A program made the translations under genes and the position numbers. This document shows positions 25,870 through 36,329 of a stretch of DNA of 64,000 bases, piece after piece. The notes under the pieces were generated by a model, which had not been told where the DNA came from, searched no databases, and was given only the letters and a program-made list of their open reading frames with translations. This stretch comes from Nocardioides daeguensis (GTDB lineage Bacteria; Actinomycetota; Actinomycetes; Propionibacteriales; Nocardioidaceae), in contig NZ_JAHTKU010000005.1 in assembly GCF_019192965.1 (NCBI RefSeq), forward strand, positions 62,001-126,000, given 5' to 3'. Numbering within the stretch: position 1 is the stretch's first letter; each line of letters begins with the position of its first letter.

Positions 25870-28653
25870 GTGCCCAGCGGTCGACTCGTCGAGCGGGAGG
25901 CGAGCCGCGCACAGGCCGGCGCTGCCCTCGATCGGCTGCGCGCCGGGAACGGTGGCGCGCTCTGCCTGCTCGGCCCGGCCGGGGTCGGCAAGACCTCGCT
26001 GCTCGACTCGGTGCTGAGCGAGGCCGGTGACCTGCGGGTGCTGCGCGCGGCGGCGGGCGAGCTCGAGGCGCACGCGCCGTACGGCGTCGTCCGACACCTG
26101 TTAGGCCGCGTCCTCACCTCGCTCGCGCCGGTCGCGCTCGACGGTCTCGACGGGATCGCGCACGGCGCGGCCAGCGCGGCGGTCGACCTGGTGCTGCACC
26201 GCGGCGAGCCGGTCGGCGACGCGTCGGTGATGCTCAACAGCCTGTACTGGCTGCTCGACGGGCTCGCCGCCGACGGCCCGCTGGTGCTCGCCGTCGACGA
26301 CGCGCACTGGGCGGACGAGGCATCCCTGGTGTTCTGCCAGCATCTGCTGAGCCGGGCCGACGAGCTGCCGGTGCTGCTGGTCGTCGCGGCCCGCGACATC
26401 TCGCCGGAGCGCCGCAGCCCCGCCCTGGCGGCGCTAGTGGCGGGGTCGACCCGGCTCGACCTCGAGCCCCTCAGCGCGGCCGGCGTCCGCTCCTGCCTGG
26501 CCGACCTGGGCCACGCCGGGATCAGCGACGAGCTCGCCGCGGCCTGCGCCGACGTCACGGGCGGCAACCCGTTCCTGGTCACCGCCCTCGCCGAGCTGAT
26601 CGGGACGACCGACGTGCGCTCGCTCGTCCCCCGCACCGTCGTCGACACCGTCGTGCAACGCCTCACCGCCCTCGGTACGGCGGAGCAGGCGCTCGCCCGC
26701 GCCGTCGCCGTGCTCGAGACCGCTCCGCTCCGCATCGCCGCCGACCTCGCCGACCTGACACCGGAGAGGGCCGGCATCGCCGCGGACCGGCTGCGCGACG
26801 CGGGGCTGCTCGCCACCGAGCGGCAGCTCGGCTTCCGGCACGCGCTGCTCCGGAGCGCGGTGGCCGCTGCGACCGGCGCCGCCACCCGCGACGACCTGCA
26901 CCGCCGGGCCGCCCGGGTCCTCGCGGACGAGCCCGACGGCGTCCATCCGGCCGCCGGCCACCTGCTCGAGGCCGAGGGCATCGCGGACCCGTGGGCGGCC
27001 GCGCTGCTGCGGACCGCGGCCCGCGCGGCGATCGCCGACGGCGCGCCCCAGGCCGCCGTCGACCTGCTCCGCCGGGCGGTGGCCGAGCCGCCCCCGGCCA
27101 GCGAGCTCCCGGGCCTGCTCGTCGAGCTCGGAACGGCCGAGCTGCACGCCGGCGACCCGGCGTCGGTGACGACGCTCGAGCGCGCGGGCCGCGGCGTCAC
27201 CGATCCCGTGCTGCGGGCGCACTGCGCGCTGGGGCTCGCGACGGCGTACCACGTCGGCGGGTTCTACGAGCGCTCCGTGCCGGTCCTCGAGGGCGCCCTG
27301 GCCCACCTCGGGCCCGAGCACGGCGACCTGACACTGGTCGTCGAGGCGGCGCTCGTCGCCGCAGAGATCTCGGTGCCCGGTCGTTTCGAGAGCGCCCGCG
27401 CCCGCCTGGCCGCGCACGGTGAGCTCGTCGGCACCACCCCCGGCGAGCGGCTGCTCCTGATCCACCAGGCCTCGGTCGCCAACGCCACGCTCGCGCCGAT
27501 CGCGAAGGCCGGCGAGCTGGCCCGCCGCGCGATCGGCGACGGCGCGACACCCGAGCAACTGGCCAGCCCGTTCGCCTGGTCGCTCGCCCGCATCCACCTG
27601 GCCTGCTCCGGGGAGTACGACGCCGCGGCCGAGCTCTGCGCGCAGGGCCTCGAGCTCGCGGCCCGCGAGGGCTCGGTCCCCCTCTACGCCGCCGCCTCCG
27701 TGACCCGGGGCTGGGCGCACCTGTGGGCCGGGCGTCTCGACGACAGCGGCACCGACTTCGCCGAGGCGCTGCGCCACGCGGAGGTCGTCCCCGGTGGTCA
27801 GCTGGTCCGGCTGATGGCCGCCGCGGGCCTGGCGGAGGCGCTGCTCGCGCAGGGTCGGCTGTCCGAGGCGGTGGCAGCGCTCGCGCAGGTCCCCGAGGAG
27901 GTCGCCGTCGACCGCAACCACGCGACCGGCATCCACCTGCTCCGCGCGCGGGGCCAGGTCCGCGCCGCGATCGGCGACCACGAGGGCGCCCTCAGCTCGC
28001 TGCGGATGTGCGCCGATCGACTGGCCGAGCTCGACATGGACTCGCCCACCTGGTGCGGCTGGCGGGCCGTCGCCATCGAGAGCCTGTGGGCGCTCGGCCG
28101 GGTCGACGAGGCGCGCGAGCTCACGGCCACCGAGCTGGCCGTCGCCGAGCAGAAGGCGGCCCCCAGCATGCTCGGCCAGGCGCTGCGGATCGCCGGGGAG
28201 GTCGCGGCCACCGACGGGATCGCTCTGCTGGAGCGCTCGGTCGAGGTCCTCACCGGCTCCCAGGCCCGGCTCCAGGAGGCCCGGTCCCGGGTCGCGCTGG
28301 GAGCCGCGCTCCGTCGTACCGGGCAGCGGGCGGAGGGCCGCGAGCAGCTGCGGATCGGTCGCGAGCTCGCCCACCGCCTCGGCGCGGCCGTGCTCACCGA
28401 GCGGGCGACCACCGAGCTCGCCCTGGCCGGCGGCCGGGCCGGCCGGATCGAGGTGAGCGGCGTCGCGGCGCTCACCTCCGCCGAGCGCCGCGTGGTCGAG
28501 CTGGCCGCCTCCGGGCTGCGCAACCGCGAGATCGCGCAGCGGCTGTTCCTCAGCACCAAGACCGTCGAGGTGCACCTCTCCCGCGCGTACCGCAAGCTCG
28601 GCGTCGGGCGCGACGGCCTCGCCGCCCTCCTCGCCGCCGCGCCCGACTCCTAG
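25870..28653 (+). CDS. Large ATP-dependent LuxR-family regulator (LAL/MalT-like)
   Basis: 927 residues from the GTG at 25870; a GTG at 25843 is also open, and neither has a clear ribosome site. N-terminal AAA-type NTPase with Walker A GPAGVGKT near residues 36-43 and Walker B LVLAVDDAHWADEASL, a long TPR-like helical middle, and a C-terminal GerE HTH (LTSAERRVVELAASGLRNRE, IAQRLFLSTKTVEVHLSRAY). This is the LAL class. PadR follows 9 bp later, then an ABC exporter, so it may belong to the same regulatory unit. The inducer is unknown. Confidence 0.92.
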   Translation: MPSGRLVEREASRAQAGAALDRLRAGNGGALCLLGPAGVGKTSLLDSVLSEAGDLRVLRAAAGELEAHAPYGVVRHLLGRVLTSLAPVALDGLDGIAHGAASAAVDLVLHRGEPVGDASVMLNSLYWLLDGLAADGPLVLAVDDAHWADEASLVFCQHLLSRADELPVLLVVAARDISPERRSPALAALVAGSTRLDLEPLSAAGVRSCLADLGHAGISDELAAACADVTGGNPFLVTALAELIGTTDVRSLVPRTVVDTVVQRLTALGTAEQALARAVAVLETAPLRIAADLADLTPERAGIAADRLRDAGLLATERQLGFRHALLRSAVAAATGAATRDDLHRRAARVLADEPDGVHPAAGHLLEAEGIADPWAAALLRTAARAAIADGAPQAAVDLLRRAVAEPPPASELPGLLVELGTAELHAGDPASVTTLERAGRGVTDPVLRAHCALGLATAYHVGGFYERSVPVLEGALAHLGPEHGDLTLVVEAALVAAEISVPGRFESARARLAAHGELVGTTPGERLLLIHQASVANATLAPIAKAGELARRAIGDGATPEQLASPFAWSLARIHLACSGEYDAAAELCAQGLELAAREGSVPLYAAASVTRGWAHLWAGRLDDSGTDFAEALRHAEVVPGGQLVRLMAAAGLAEALLAQGRLSEAVAALAQVPEEVAVDRNHATGIHLLRARGQVRAAIGDHEGALSSLRMCADRLAELDMDSPTWCGWRAVAIESLWALGRVDEARELTATELAVAEQKAAPSMLGQALRIAGEVAATDGIALLERSVEVLTGSQARLQEARSRVALGAALRRTGQRAEGREQLRIGRELAHRLGAAVLTERATTELALAGGRAGRIEVSGVAALTSAERRVVELAASGLRNREIAQRLFLSTKTVEVHLSRAYRKLGVGRDGLAALLAAAPDS

Positions 28654-28662
28654 AATCCGGCC

Positions 28663-29292
28663 ATGGCCGCCCACGACACCCGGATGCTGCTGCTGGGGGC
28701 CGTCGCGCTGTTCGAGCCGGTCAACGGCTACCAGATCCGGCGCGAGCTGCTGTCGTGGAGCGTCGACGACTGGGCCAACCTCAACCCGGGCTCGATCTAC
28801 AACGGCCTCGCCACGCTGACCAGGCAGGGCTTCCTGGTCCGCCACGACCTCGAGGACGGCGGCCGCGAGGTGGCGGTCTACGAGTCCACCCCGGATGGCC
28901 GCACCGAGCTGGAGCGCCTGGTCACCGCCGGCCTCGAGGAGGTCAGCGTCGTCGACCGCAAGGGCTTCAGCGCGGCGTTCGGCCTGCTGCCGTTGGTCCC
29001 GCCGGACCGTGCCCTGCGCTCGCTGGTCCGGCGGCGGGGCGCGCTCGAGGAGGTCGTCGCCCGCCTCGCCGCGCCGCCGGCGCCGGACGCGGCCCCGCCC
29101 CACGCCCTGCGCACCATGACGATGTGGCTCGACCTCGCCGTCGCCGAGCTGGCCTGGCTGCGCGAGACCATCGAGGACCTGGAGGCCGGCCGGCTCGCGC
29201 TCGACGCGTCCACCTGGGCGCCGCCGGCCGACGACCCCGGGTGGCAGATGAACGCCGACCGCGAGCGCTACCGGGCGCTTCTCGGCGGCTGA
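28663..29292 (+). CDS. PadR-family transcriptional regulator
   Basis: 209 residues. Winged HTH at the N-terminus (LLGAVALFEPVNGYQIRREL, NPGSIYNGLATLTRQGFLV) and a helical C-terminal dimerisation domain, as in PadR-s2/Vir-like regulators. It lies directly upstream of a DrrAB-type exporter and is the likely repressor of it; a pair of direct repeats sits in the intervening promoter. ATG at 28663. Confidence 0.9.
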   Translation: MAAHDTRMLLLGAVALFEPVNGYQIRRELLSWSVDDWANLNPGSIYNGLATLTRQGFLVRHDLEDGGREVAVYESTPDGRTELERLVTAGLEEVSVVDRKGFSAAFGLLPLVPPDRALRSLVRRRGALEEVVARLAAPPAPDAAPPHALRTMTMWLDLAVAELAWLRETIEDLEAGRLALDASTWAPPADDPGWQMNADRERYRALLGG

Positions 29293-29371
29293 CCCTGCAC
29301 GGTTCGACCCCGCCACCGATGAATGTCGGTGGCCGGTGCTGTCGTTCTCGGAGAACCCGTTTGACGAACCG

Positions 29372-29407
29372 GTGTTCAACATTGAATACTCCGAGTGTTC
29401 AACCTTG
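29372..29407 (+). promoter_or_regulatory. Tandem GTGTTCAAC operator candidate
   Basis: GTGTTCAACATTG (29372-29384) and GTGTTCAACCTTG (29395-29407) are spaced 23 bp apart, 20 bp ahead of the exporter start codon. The first copy also contains the small inverted repeat TTCAA-CA-TTGAA. This is a good candidate for PadR binding. Confidence 0.5.
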
Positions 29408-29426
29408 ACGACGAGGGGATACGACG

Positions 29427-30451
<1,025 letters not shown>

Positions 30452-30455
<4 letters not shown>

Positions 30456-31204
30456 CCACGTTCTTCCGCGAGTCCTGGATCGTCTTCAACCGCCAGCTGC
30501 GGATGAACCTGCGCAACCCGGCGTGGGTGATCATCGGCATGCTGCAGCCGGTTCTCTACCTGCTGCTCTTCGGGCCACTGCTCGAGCCGGTGATCGCCCA
30601 GCTCGGCGGCAACAAGTACACCTGGTTCGTGCCCGGCATGCTCGTCCAGCTCGGCATCTTCGGCGCCTTCTTCGCCGGCTTCTCCCTCATCGGCGAGTGG
30701 CGCGAGGGTGTCATCGAGGCCGAGCGGGTCACGCCCGCCCACCGCTCGGCGCTGCTGTTCGGCCGGCTCTACCGCGACCTGCTCCAGCTGTTCGTGCAGG
30801 CCGTCATCCTCGTCGCCCTCGGCCTGGTCATGGGCATGGACGCCTCGTTCGGCGGCATCGTGGTCGGCGTCGTCCTCACCCTCATGCTCGGCGGGGCCTG
30901 TGCCGCCGCCTCCAACGCCCTCGCGCTCACCACCAAGAGCGAGGACGTGATGGCGCCGATCATCAACGTCGTGATGATGCCCGTGCTGCTGCTCAGCGGG
31001 ATCCTGCTGCCGATGAGCTTCGGCGCCGGCTGGCTGGAACGACTCAGCGACTTCATGCCGATCCGCCACGTCGTCGACGCCGTCCGCGCGGCCTTCTTCG
31101 GCGACTTCGACGCCTCGATGCTGTGGGGCGTCGGTTGGACGGTCGCCCTGTTCGGACTCGCGGTGTGGTGGGGCACGTCGGTGTTCAAGAAGGAGAACGC
31201 CTGA
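30452..31204 (+). CDS. DrrB-type ABC-2 permease
   Basis: 250 residues from the GTG at 30452, translationally coupled to the ATPase gene. Six membrane segments of the ABC-2 type, beginning with PAWVIIGMLQPVLYLLLFGP, and the conserved late motif MSFGAGWLERLSDFMPIRHV. Partner of the preceding ATPase in an export complex. Confidence 0.93.
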
Positions 31205-31238
31205 GGGTCGCCGGCGGTCCAGGTCGGCGCCGGGGCGC

Positions 31239-31868
31239 TCACCCGAAGGCCGTCAGCCGCACCCGCCGTCCGTCCCGCTCGACCTCGAGGCGACCCGCGT
31301 CCGTCGCACAGCCCGCACTGTCCCGCGCGACGCGGGCCGCCTGGTCCGGGCTGTCCAGGGTCAGCAACAGCACGTTGGCGACCTGTCCGGTCTGCGGTTG
31401 GCGATAGGTGCCCTGGACGGCCTCGGTGACCACCAGGTCGCGGGGAAACACATCGGCGCCGCGCAGCACGCGCAACGGGTCGAGCACCGTCGCGAGGTCC
31501 TTGGCCCGGACATGGGTTCCGTTGCCGACGAACCCCGCCTCGGCGCCGCCCGCCACCGCGGTGGGCTGATAGCCGCCGGGCAGCTGCGCCGGCAGGTCGT
31601 CGGCCCCGAGCTCCCCCGAGGTCGACGGCGCTGCCGTCGACGCCGCCGGCCGGCTCGGCAGCGCCACGGGCGCCCCCGTCGAGGGCGTCCCGGTCGAGGG
31701 CGCCGGCTCGGGCGCGGCGGGAGACGAGCTCGGTGCGGACGACCGCTCCCCCGCCGTGTTCGCCGCCCGCAGGGCGCCGAGGCCGAGGACTCCGGCGCCG
31801 AGCGCGAGGGCCACGATCGCCAGCACCGCGAGGGCGGCAGCGGTGCGGCGTGGGCTACCGGGGGTCAA
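31239..31868 (-). CDS. Membrane-anchored protein of unknown function
   Basis: 209 residues: an N-terminal membrane helix (AAALAVLAIVALALGAGVLG), a Ser/Pro/Ala-rich linker (about 40-85) and a C-terminal domain (LRVLRGADVFPRDLVVTEAV, QVANVLLLTLDSPDQAARVA). It begins inside the end of the preceding peptidase gene (14-base overlap), so the two are probably co-translated and may act together at the cell wall. No family recognised. Confidence 0.75.
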   Translation of the reverse strand: MTPGSPRRTAAALAVLAIVALALGAGVLGLGALRAANTAGERSSAPSSSPAAPEPAPSTGTPSTGAPVALPSRPAASTAAPSTSGELGADDLPAQLPGGYQPTAVAGGAEAGFVGNGTHVRAKDLATVLDPLRVLRGADVFPRDLVVTEAVQGTYRQPQTGQVANVLLLTLDSPDQAARVARDSAGCATDAGRLEVERDGRRVRLTAFG

Positions 31869-33141
31869 AGTGCTGCCAGTCCTTGTGGGCCCACAGGCCG
31901 CCCCACTGGAAGCCGCGGCGCGCGAACTCGAGCCGGACAGGACTGGCGGACTTGATCATCCCCGGATGCGACCGGCCCCGGTCGAGCCACTTGTTGGCGC
32001 TCGGCCACCAGCGCCCCCGGGCGTCCTGGTAGGGGTTCTGGACGGTGTTGATGTCCACCGCCGAGCCGTAGGCGTGCGGGGAGAGCGAGAACGGGTCACC
32101 GGTGACGTGACGGCAGTTGAAGGCGCTCGTGTTGTTCGCCCGCATGGCAGCCGGATCAGAGCCCTTGTACTTCTCGACCGGGACCATCCGGCGGATCCGG
32201 AAGCCACTGTCGAAGGCCGTCTCGAACGCCGAGAGGATGTCGTCCTGGGCGCCCCTGGCCATGATCATCTCGCCCCAGCGGTAGGTGTCCCGGTAGGTGC
32301 GGTAGATCATCCTCACCGCCACCAGGGACCGCGGGCCCACCGGACAGCCGGCGCGATAGCTGTGGCGGACCATGCGCCGCGTGACGGGGCGGGTCGTGCT
32401 GACGAACTCCGCGCGGACCGTCGACGACATGCCGGCCGACGCCTCCAGGTCGGCACCCGGACCACCTGTCATGGCCTGGATGCCGAGACGCCCGGTGCTC
32501 GCGCTGGCAGGCAGCTCCACCGTGAACCGCCCGGAGGCGTCCGTCTGCGCGACGGCCGTGGCCGCCGCCCGCCCCGGCAGCTCGTAGACGACGCTCACCG
32601 CAACACCGGCCTCCGCCGGTACGACAGCCCCCGAGGCGATCGCCCGATCGACCACGACCCGGGTCGAGGGCATCGCGTCGAGCCCCACCTGGCGATCGTC
32701 GACCACGAGCGGCACGGGGAGCGAGTGGCCCTCCACGCCGTTGGTCTCGGCGCGGGCGACGACCTCCACCGCGCCGACCGGATCGGGCCAGCTGACGTCG
32801 GCGGCGTACGCACCGGCGGCATCGGTGACGACGCCCTGGGCCAGGGGCGCCCACGAGCCGGCGCCGGCCGGGGACCACCACAGTCCGACCGCCACCCCGC
32901 CGGCCGGCACGCCTTGGTCGGTGACGACACCGACGAGCCGGACCACCCGGTCCTCCCAGACCCGCGCCGCAGCGGCCGACAGCGTGACGACGGGCTCGAC
33001 CGCCTGGACGGCGACCGCCGCGGGAGCGGCCTGTGCCACCGCCACCGGTCCACCGGTCGCGACCAGCGCCAGCCCCGACAACGCGCACACCACACCCAGT
33101 GCCGACCGCCGTCCTCGCGACCACGCCACCTGACCCACCAT
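31855..33141 (-). CDS. Secreted M15-family peptidase with Ig-like N-terminal domains
   Basis: 428 residues from the ATG at 33141, which has GAGGAGGG 8 bases upstream. Signal peptide (VVCALSGLALVATGGPVAVA), two beta-rich domains of the bacterial Ig or carboxypeptidase-regulatory type (about 45-240), then an M15C zinc peptidase domain with SPHAYGSAVDINTVQNPY and the C-terminal HKDWQHFDP. These carry the metal His, Asp and His of D-Ala-D-Ala carboxypeptidase or L-Ala-D-Glu endopeptidase enzymes. A role in peptidoglycan turnover is inferred. Overlaps the following membrane protein gene. Confidence 0.9.
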   Translation of the reverse strand: MVGQVAWSRGRRSALGVVCALSGLALVATGGPVAVAQAAPAAVAVQAVEPVVTLSAAAARVWEDRVVRLVGVVTDQGVPAGGVAVGLWWSPAGAGSWAPLAQGVVTDAAGAYAADVSWPDPVGAVEVVARAETNGVEGHSLPVPLVVDDRQVGLDAMPSTRVVVDRAIASGAVVPAEAGVAVSVVYELPGRAAATAVAQTDASGRFTVELPASASTGRLGIQAMTGGPGADLEASAGMSSTVRAEFVSTTRPVTRRMVRHSYRAGCPVGPRSLVAVRMIYRTYRDTYRWGEMIMARGAQDDILSAFETAFDSGFRIRRMVPVEKYKGSDPAAMRANNTSAFNCRHVTGDPFSLSPHAYGSAVDINTVQNPYQDARGRWWPSANKWLDRGRSHPGMIKSASPVRLEFARRGFQWGGLWAHKDWQHFDPR

Positions 33142-33213
33142 CGGCGAAACCCTCCTCACGGACCTCGGAGACCGTGTCGTCTCACCGCAAGGACGGAGAT
33201 GACAAGCGCGATA

Positions 33214-35388
33214 TTACGAACCTTCCACCATTTCGGAGCGCGCCACGCCCCGGCCGTGCGGCTGGTCCGACACCTCGCCGCCCTCGCGGAAGCCGTGCCG
33301 CTCCCACCACCGGGCGAGCGGTGCGGGAGCCCACCAGTTCCAGCGCCCGAGGAGCTTCATGGTCGCCGGGACGAGCAGGGCGCGGACCACGGTCGCGTCC
33401 ACCAGGATCGCGACCAGCATCCCGAGGCCGAGCATCTTCATGAACACCACGCCGCTGAGGCTGAAGGCGCCGATCACGACCGCCAGCAGGAGGGCGGCGC
33501 TCGTGATGATCCGGCCGGTCTTCTGCACCCCGGTCTGCACCGCGAGGTCGTTGTCGCCGGTGAGGTCCCACTGCTCGCGGACCCGTGACAGCAAGAAGAC
33601 CTCGTAGTCCATCGACAGGCCGAACAGCACGGCCAGCATCACGATCGGGTTGGTGAGGTCCAAGAAGCCCTGCGGCGTGAAGCCGAGCAGGTCGGCGAGG
33701 TGGCCGTCGCTGAAGATCCACGTGACGACCCCGAAGGAGGCGGTGATCGAGAACGCGTTCATCAGCACCGCCTTGAGGGGCAGCACCACCGAACCGAAGG
33801 CGAGGAAGAGCAGCACCAGCATCACGCTGACGACGATCAGGCCCATCAGCGGGAGGTGGTCGCCGACCGAGCCGGCCAGGTCCACGGTGTCGGCGGTCAG
33901 GCCGCCGACGAGCGCGTCGGCGCCGTCGGGCGCGTCGACGGCGCGCAGGTCGCGGACCACCTGCTGCGAGTGGTCGCTCTGGCTGTTGCCCTGCCACGCG
34001 GCGCGGAGCAGGGTCGTGTCACCCTCGGTCGCCACTGGGCGGACGTCGACCACGCCGGGGACCTCACCCAGGGCGGCCGTGTACGCCGCCACGCCCTCCT
34101 CGTCGGCGCCCCGGAGCAGGACGTTGGCGGTCGAACGCTCCGGGCCGAACTCGTCGTTGAGCCGCTGGGACGCCTGGTGGGACGGAGTGTCGGCGGGCAG
34201 CACCCGGTAGTCGACACTGCCCCACTTCACGCCGAGGAAGGGCGAGGCGACCGCCAGCAGCACCAGGACCACGCCCGCGGCGACCACGACCGGGCGTCGC
34301 ATCACGGCGCGCGCGAGCCGGGCCCAGGCGCCGTGGCCGGTCTCGACCGGGGTCGCCCGCTGCAGGAACGGGATCCGGAGCGCGTCGATGCGGGTACCGA
34401 GCAGGGCCAGCACCGCCGGCAGGACCGTCAGCGCGGCGACCATCGCGACGAGCACGGCCGCGATGCCGCCGTACCCGATGGACTTGAGGAAGGTCTGGGG
34501 GAACACCAGGAGCGAGCTCATCGCCGCCGCGACGGTCAGCGCCGAGAACGCCACCGTGCGGCCGGCCGTGGCCATGGTTCGGACGACGGCGCCCCGGGTG
34601 TCGGCCGGCTCGCGCGCGATCTCCTCGCGGAACCGGGAGACGACGAACAGGGCGTAGTCGATGGCGAGGCCGAGCCCGAGCAGCGTGATGATGTTGGGCG
34701 CGAAGATCGACACGTCGACCAGGTGGTTGAGCCCGGCGATCGTGGCGCGGGCGCCGAGCACGGCCACCAGCCCGACGAGGAGAGGCATCAGCGCCGCCAC
34801 GACGCTGCGGAAGATGATGAGCGACAGGATCAGGACGACCGGCATCGACACCAGCTCGGCGCGCAGCAGGTCGGACTTCGTCTCCTCGTTGACATCGGTG
34901 TAGACCGCGTACGGGCCGGCGAGGTCGGTCCGGAGCCCACTGTGCTCGACGGCCGGTCGCATCTGGTCGAACGCGTCGATGAAGTCGTTCTGGCTCTCGC
35001 CGGCGAGCGACACGTAGACCGCCGTCGCGTGGCGGTCCTTGCTCACCATCGCGGGGTCCTGGACGTCGTACCAGGTCAGCACCGAGACGACGCTGTCCTC
35101 GGGGATCGCCGCGACCGTGCGCTCGACCTCGGCCCGGAACGCCGGGTCGGTCGCCTCGGCGTCGTCGCTGGAGAAGATCACGACGGCGTCGATCGACCGG
35201 TTGCCGAAGGTCTCGCGCTCGAGCGCGAGCTCGCGGGCCGACTCGGTGCCGGGGTCGTCGAAGCCGCCGGCCGAGAGGTCGTCCTCCAGGCCGACGCCGA
35301 GGACCGCTGCCAGCGCGGTCACCGCGAGCCCGACCAGCAGCACGGCCACGGCCCGGCGCACGACCAGGGCGCCCCATCGCTCGATCAT
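33214..35388 (-). CDS. MMPL-family RND-type transporter
   Basis: 724 residues in two repeats of six membrane helices with large extracytoplasmic loops. The family motif GLGLAIDYALFVVSRFREE is present in the first half and a corresponding LFGLSMDYEVFLLSRVRE in the second; the Asp-Tyr pairs are the proton-relay residues. MMPL proteins export lipids, glycolipids or drugs. A TetR regulator is divergent across a 125-bp region, so inducible export is likely. Substrate unknown. Confidence 0.93.
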   Translation of the reverse strand: MIERWGALVVRRAVAVLLVGLAVTALAAVLGVGLEDDLSAGGFDDPGTESARELALERETFGNRSIDAVVIFSSDDAEATDPAFRAEVERTVAAIPEDSVVSVLTWYDVQDPAMVSKDRHATAVYVSLAGESQNDFIDAFDQMRPAVEHSGLRTDLAGPYAVYTDVNEETKSDLLRAELVSMPVVLILSLIIFRSVVAALMPLLVGLVAVLGARATIAGLNHLVDVSIFAPNIITLLGLGLAIDYALFVVSRFREEIAREPADTRGAVVRTMATAGRTVAFSALTVAAAMSSLLVFPQTFLKSIGYGGIAAVLVAMVAALTVLPAVLALLGTRIDALRIPFLQRATPVETGHGAWARLARAVMRRPVVVAAGVVLVLLAVASPFLGVKWGSVDYRVLPADTPSHQASQRLNDEFGPERSTANVLLRGADEEGVAAYTAALGEVPGVVDVRPVATEGDTTLLRAAWQGNSQSDHSQQVVRDLRAVDAPDGADALVGGLTADTVDLAGSVGDHLPLMGLIVVSVMLVLLFLAFGSVVLPLKAVLMNAFSITASFGVVTWIFSDGHLADLLGFTPQGFLDLTNPIVMLAVLFGLSMDYEVFLLSRVREQWDLTGDNDLAVQTGVQKTGRIITSAALLLAVVIGAFSLSGVVFMKMLGLGMLVAILVDATVVRALLVPATMKLLGRWNWWAPAPLARWWERHGFREGGEVSDQPHGRGVARSEMVEGS

Positions 35389-35442
35389 GACGACTCCTCC
35401 CGGAGGCCGAGTGAACCTCCGTCAGTTTCGTGAACGGCGTTA

Positions 35443-35454
35443 ACTGTAAACAGT
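35443..35454. promoter_or_regulatory. Inverted repeat in the MMPL/TetR divergent promoter
   Basis: ACTGT-AA-ACAGT, embedded in an A/T-rich stretch with TGTAAAC repeated (35445-35451 and 35454-35460). It lies between the two divergent genes, about 55 bp from the MMPL start and 60 bp from the TetR start, as expected of a TetR operator. Confidence 0.5.
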
Positions 35455-35513
35455 GTAAACTTTGGTCGTCAAGCGTTCGCCCCCGGTGACTCGGGGCCAT
35501 CTCGAGGAGTCCT

Positions 35514-36272
35514 GTGCCGCACCTCCGTGCCCCCGCCACCCGTCGGGAACGCCAGCGCGAGGCGACGTACGACGAGATCGTCGCCGTCTCGGCCCGCCTG
35601 CTCGACGAGGGCGCGGACCTGTCCCTGCGCGCGGTCGCGGCAGGGATGGGGCTGACGGCGCCGGCGCTGTACCGCTATGTCGCGAGCTACCAGCAGCTCG
35701 TCGACCTGGTCGCCTTCGAGCTCGACAAGGCCGCGACCGCCGAGTGGGCCGAGGCCGCGGCCCGATTCCCGCAGGACGATCCGGCGGCCCGGCTGGCCGT
35801 GGCGTGCACCCGCTTCCGGCAGTGGGCCCTGACGAAGCCGCGGCGGTTCGCCCTGGTCTTCGCGAACCCGGTCGCCGCCGACACCGAGCGCCGCGACCTG
35901 GTGACCCTGTCGACGTCGGGCCACTACTTCACCGACCTGCTCTGGCAGATCTGGGAGATCTACCGGTTCCCGTACCCCGCGCTCGACGAGCTTGACCCGG
36001 TGATCCGCGAGGCGGTGCTCGACCCGCTGATCCCGGCGAAGTCCGACCACATCCCCACCGAGGACCGAGGCCTGCTCTGGGTCTACATGCGCGCCTGGTC
36101 GGCGCTGTACGGGGTGGTCACCCTCGAGTCCACCGGCCACTGCGACCCGCGGGTGATCGAGTCCGGCCAGCTGTTCCGGGCCACGCTGCTGGACTGGCTC
36201 GAGCCGCTGGGGCTGCACGACGAGCGGGAGCGGATCACGACCATCCTCGACGAGGAGCTGGCCCGCCCCTGA
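35514..36272 (+). CDS. TetR-family transcriptional regulator
   Basis: 252 residues. HTH in LRAVAAGMGLTAPALYRYVA, followed by a helical ligand domain of the TetR_C type (TKPRRFALVFANPV). The GTG at 35514 has CGAGGAG upstream. Likely repressor of the divergent MMPL exporter and of itself. Confidence 0.92.
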   Translation: MPHLRAPATRRERQREATYDEIVAVSARLLDEGADLSLRAVAAGMGLTAPALYRYVASYQQLVDLVAFELDKAATAEWAEAAARFPQDDPAARLAVACTRFRQWALTKPRRFALVFANPVAADTERRDLVTLSTSGHYFTDLLWQIWEIYRFPYPALDELDPVIREAVLDPLIPAKSDHIPTEDRGLLWVYMRAWSALYGVVTLESTGHCDPRVIESGQLFRATLLDWLEPLGLHDERERITTILDEELARP

Positions 36273-36320
36273 CTCCCGCCCCTGACTCCCGCCCCTGACT
36301 CCCGGCCCTGACTCCCGGCC
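36269..36320. repeat. Four tandem 13-bp repeats
   Basis: CTGACTCCCGCCC-type units start at 36269, 36282, 36295 and 36308. The first covers the TGA stop of the TetR gene. A slippage-type microsatellite in the gap before the convergent sirtuin gene. Confidence 0.8.
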
Positions 36321-36329
36321 CCGACCCGG

